7,547 nucleotides of DNA, taken from NCBI GenBank assembly GCA_023250795.1, contig JAHFAB010000044.1, forward strand, positions 2,110 to 9,656. Reading direction: 5' to 3'. Below, one piece after another: positions 7,179 through 7,547 of this stretch (positions within the stretch are counted from its first letter, which is position 1; every line of letters begins with the position of its first letter). The notes beneath the pieces were generated by a model, which was given only the letters and a program-made list of their open reading frames with translations, had not been told where the DNA came from and did not search any database. The DNA is from Bacteriovoracaceae bacterium. GTDB lineage: Bacteria > Bdellovibrionota > UBA1018. Both the position numbers and the translations under genes were made by a program.

Positions 7179-7547
7179 AATCAATCACTCTTCCGTTATT
7201 TCTAAAGCGTGAAACAAAGTGGACTGTTGGCATCCCTATGTTTTTACTCACGGCCTTTCTCTATCTCACTTCGAATTGGTTTCACCTATTCGAACCCAGT
7301 CTGATGGGGATGACTTGGATTGATCAACGCACGCCATTTTTACCCAATACAGTTTGGATTTATATGAGCGAATATATTTTCTTTTTAGCGGTTTATGTAA
7401 CTGTACAAAATCCGGATAATATTAATAAATATATTTATTCCTTTTTTGCTGTTCAGGTAATAAGTGTCCTCATTTTTTGGATTTATCCGACTACTTACCC
7501 GAGAGATCGATTTCCATTGCCCGAGAATTTGAACCGAATCACCTACT
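7175..7547 (+). CDS. Multi-spanning membrane protein, probable PAP2 superfamily phosphatase/phosphotransferase (5' part)
   Basis: The ATG overlaps the tlpA stop (ATGA), and 124 codons stay open to the window edge. The translation starts MKSITLPLFLKRETKW. A first hydrophobic segment lies at about residues 19-34 (IPMFLLTAFLYL), a second at about 60-78 around WIYMSEYIFFLAVYV, and a third at about 89-104 (FFAVQVISVLIFWIY). Between the first two is a loop, WIDQRTPFLPNTVWIY, and after the third comes YPTTYPRDRFPLPENL. The D-x-x-xPFLPxxVWIY loop and the YPT-x-x-PR ending of that helix resemble PAP2-type membrane enzymes of the inositol-phosphotransferase/lipid phosphatase kind. Their catalytic KxxxxxxRP, PSGH and SRxxxxxH motifs would lie later and are outside the window, so the enzyme class cannot be confirmed. 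The linkage with tlpA is by position only. Confidence 0.6.
   Translation, partial: MKSITLPLFLKRETKWTVGIPMFLLTAFLYLTSNWFHLFEPSLMGMTWIDQRTPFLPNTVWIYMSEYIFFLAVYVTVQNPDNINKYIYSFFAVQVISVLIFWIYPTTYPRDRFPLPENLNRITY

Overview
The window is a gene-dense stretch of a bacterial chromosome, with small intergenic gaps and overlapping genes, AT-rich by eye. Everything recognisable is chromosomal and mostly core: cell division and wall synthesis, cell shape, rRNA modification, and nucleotide and flavin metabolism. Gene content (rsmH-ftsL division cluster, mreB, a PilZ protein, an orphan Flp-type pilin, a periplasmic thioredoxin, an AMP nucleosidase) indicates a Gram-negative organism. A Bdellovibrio-like member of Bdellovibrionota is my best guess. 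That is an impression from gene content and protein style, not a demonstrated placement.

Layout. Positions 1-2420 are on the minus strand and read leftwards: a short penicillin-binding transpeptidase (2420-1167), rsmH/mraW (1167-247) and the beginning of ftsL (250 to the window edge). Each junction overlaps by one to three bases, so this is the head of a division and cell wall (dcw) operon. A 73-bp divergent gap (2421-2493) separates it from a plus-strand operon: AMP nucleosidase (2494-3390), mreB (3412-4443), a PilZ-domain protein (4436-5131), rlmE (5140-5727) and a stand-alone RibD C-terminal-type reductase (5706-6347). A minus-strand gene for a small Flp-like prepilin (6572-6339) converges on the reductase gene with a 9-bp overlap. 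Only 30 bp away, a divergent plus-strand pair begins: a membrane-anchored TlpA/ResA-like thioredoxin (6603-7178) and a multi-spanning membrane protein of probable PAP2 phosphatase type (7175 to the right edge).

How the parts relate. The divergent gap near 2450 puts the septal wall machinery (PBP, RsmH, FtsL) back to back with the elongation machinery (MreB), so one short control region could balance division and elongation. The PilZ gene, translationally overlapped with mreB, suggests a cyclic-di-GMP input to shape or envelope functions. This is inferred from context only. RlmE and the reductase look like housekeeping passengers.

I found no CRISPR array, tRNA, rRNA, insertion sequence, prophage or toxin-antitoxin signature, and no clear new system. 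The parts least explained by standard annotation are the PilZ-mreB coupling, the orphan cysteine-containing prepilin next to a thioredoxin with two overlapping promoter candidates, a ten-G tract inside the reductase gene, and a G5/C5 hairpin enclosing the tlpA start codon.
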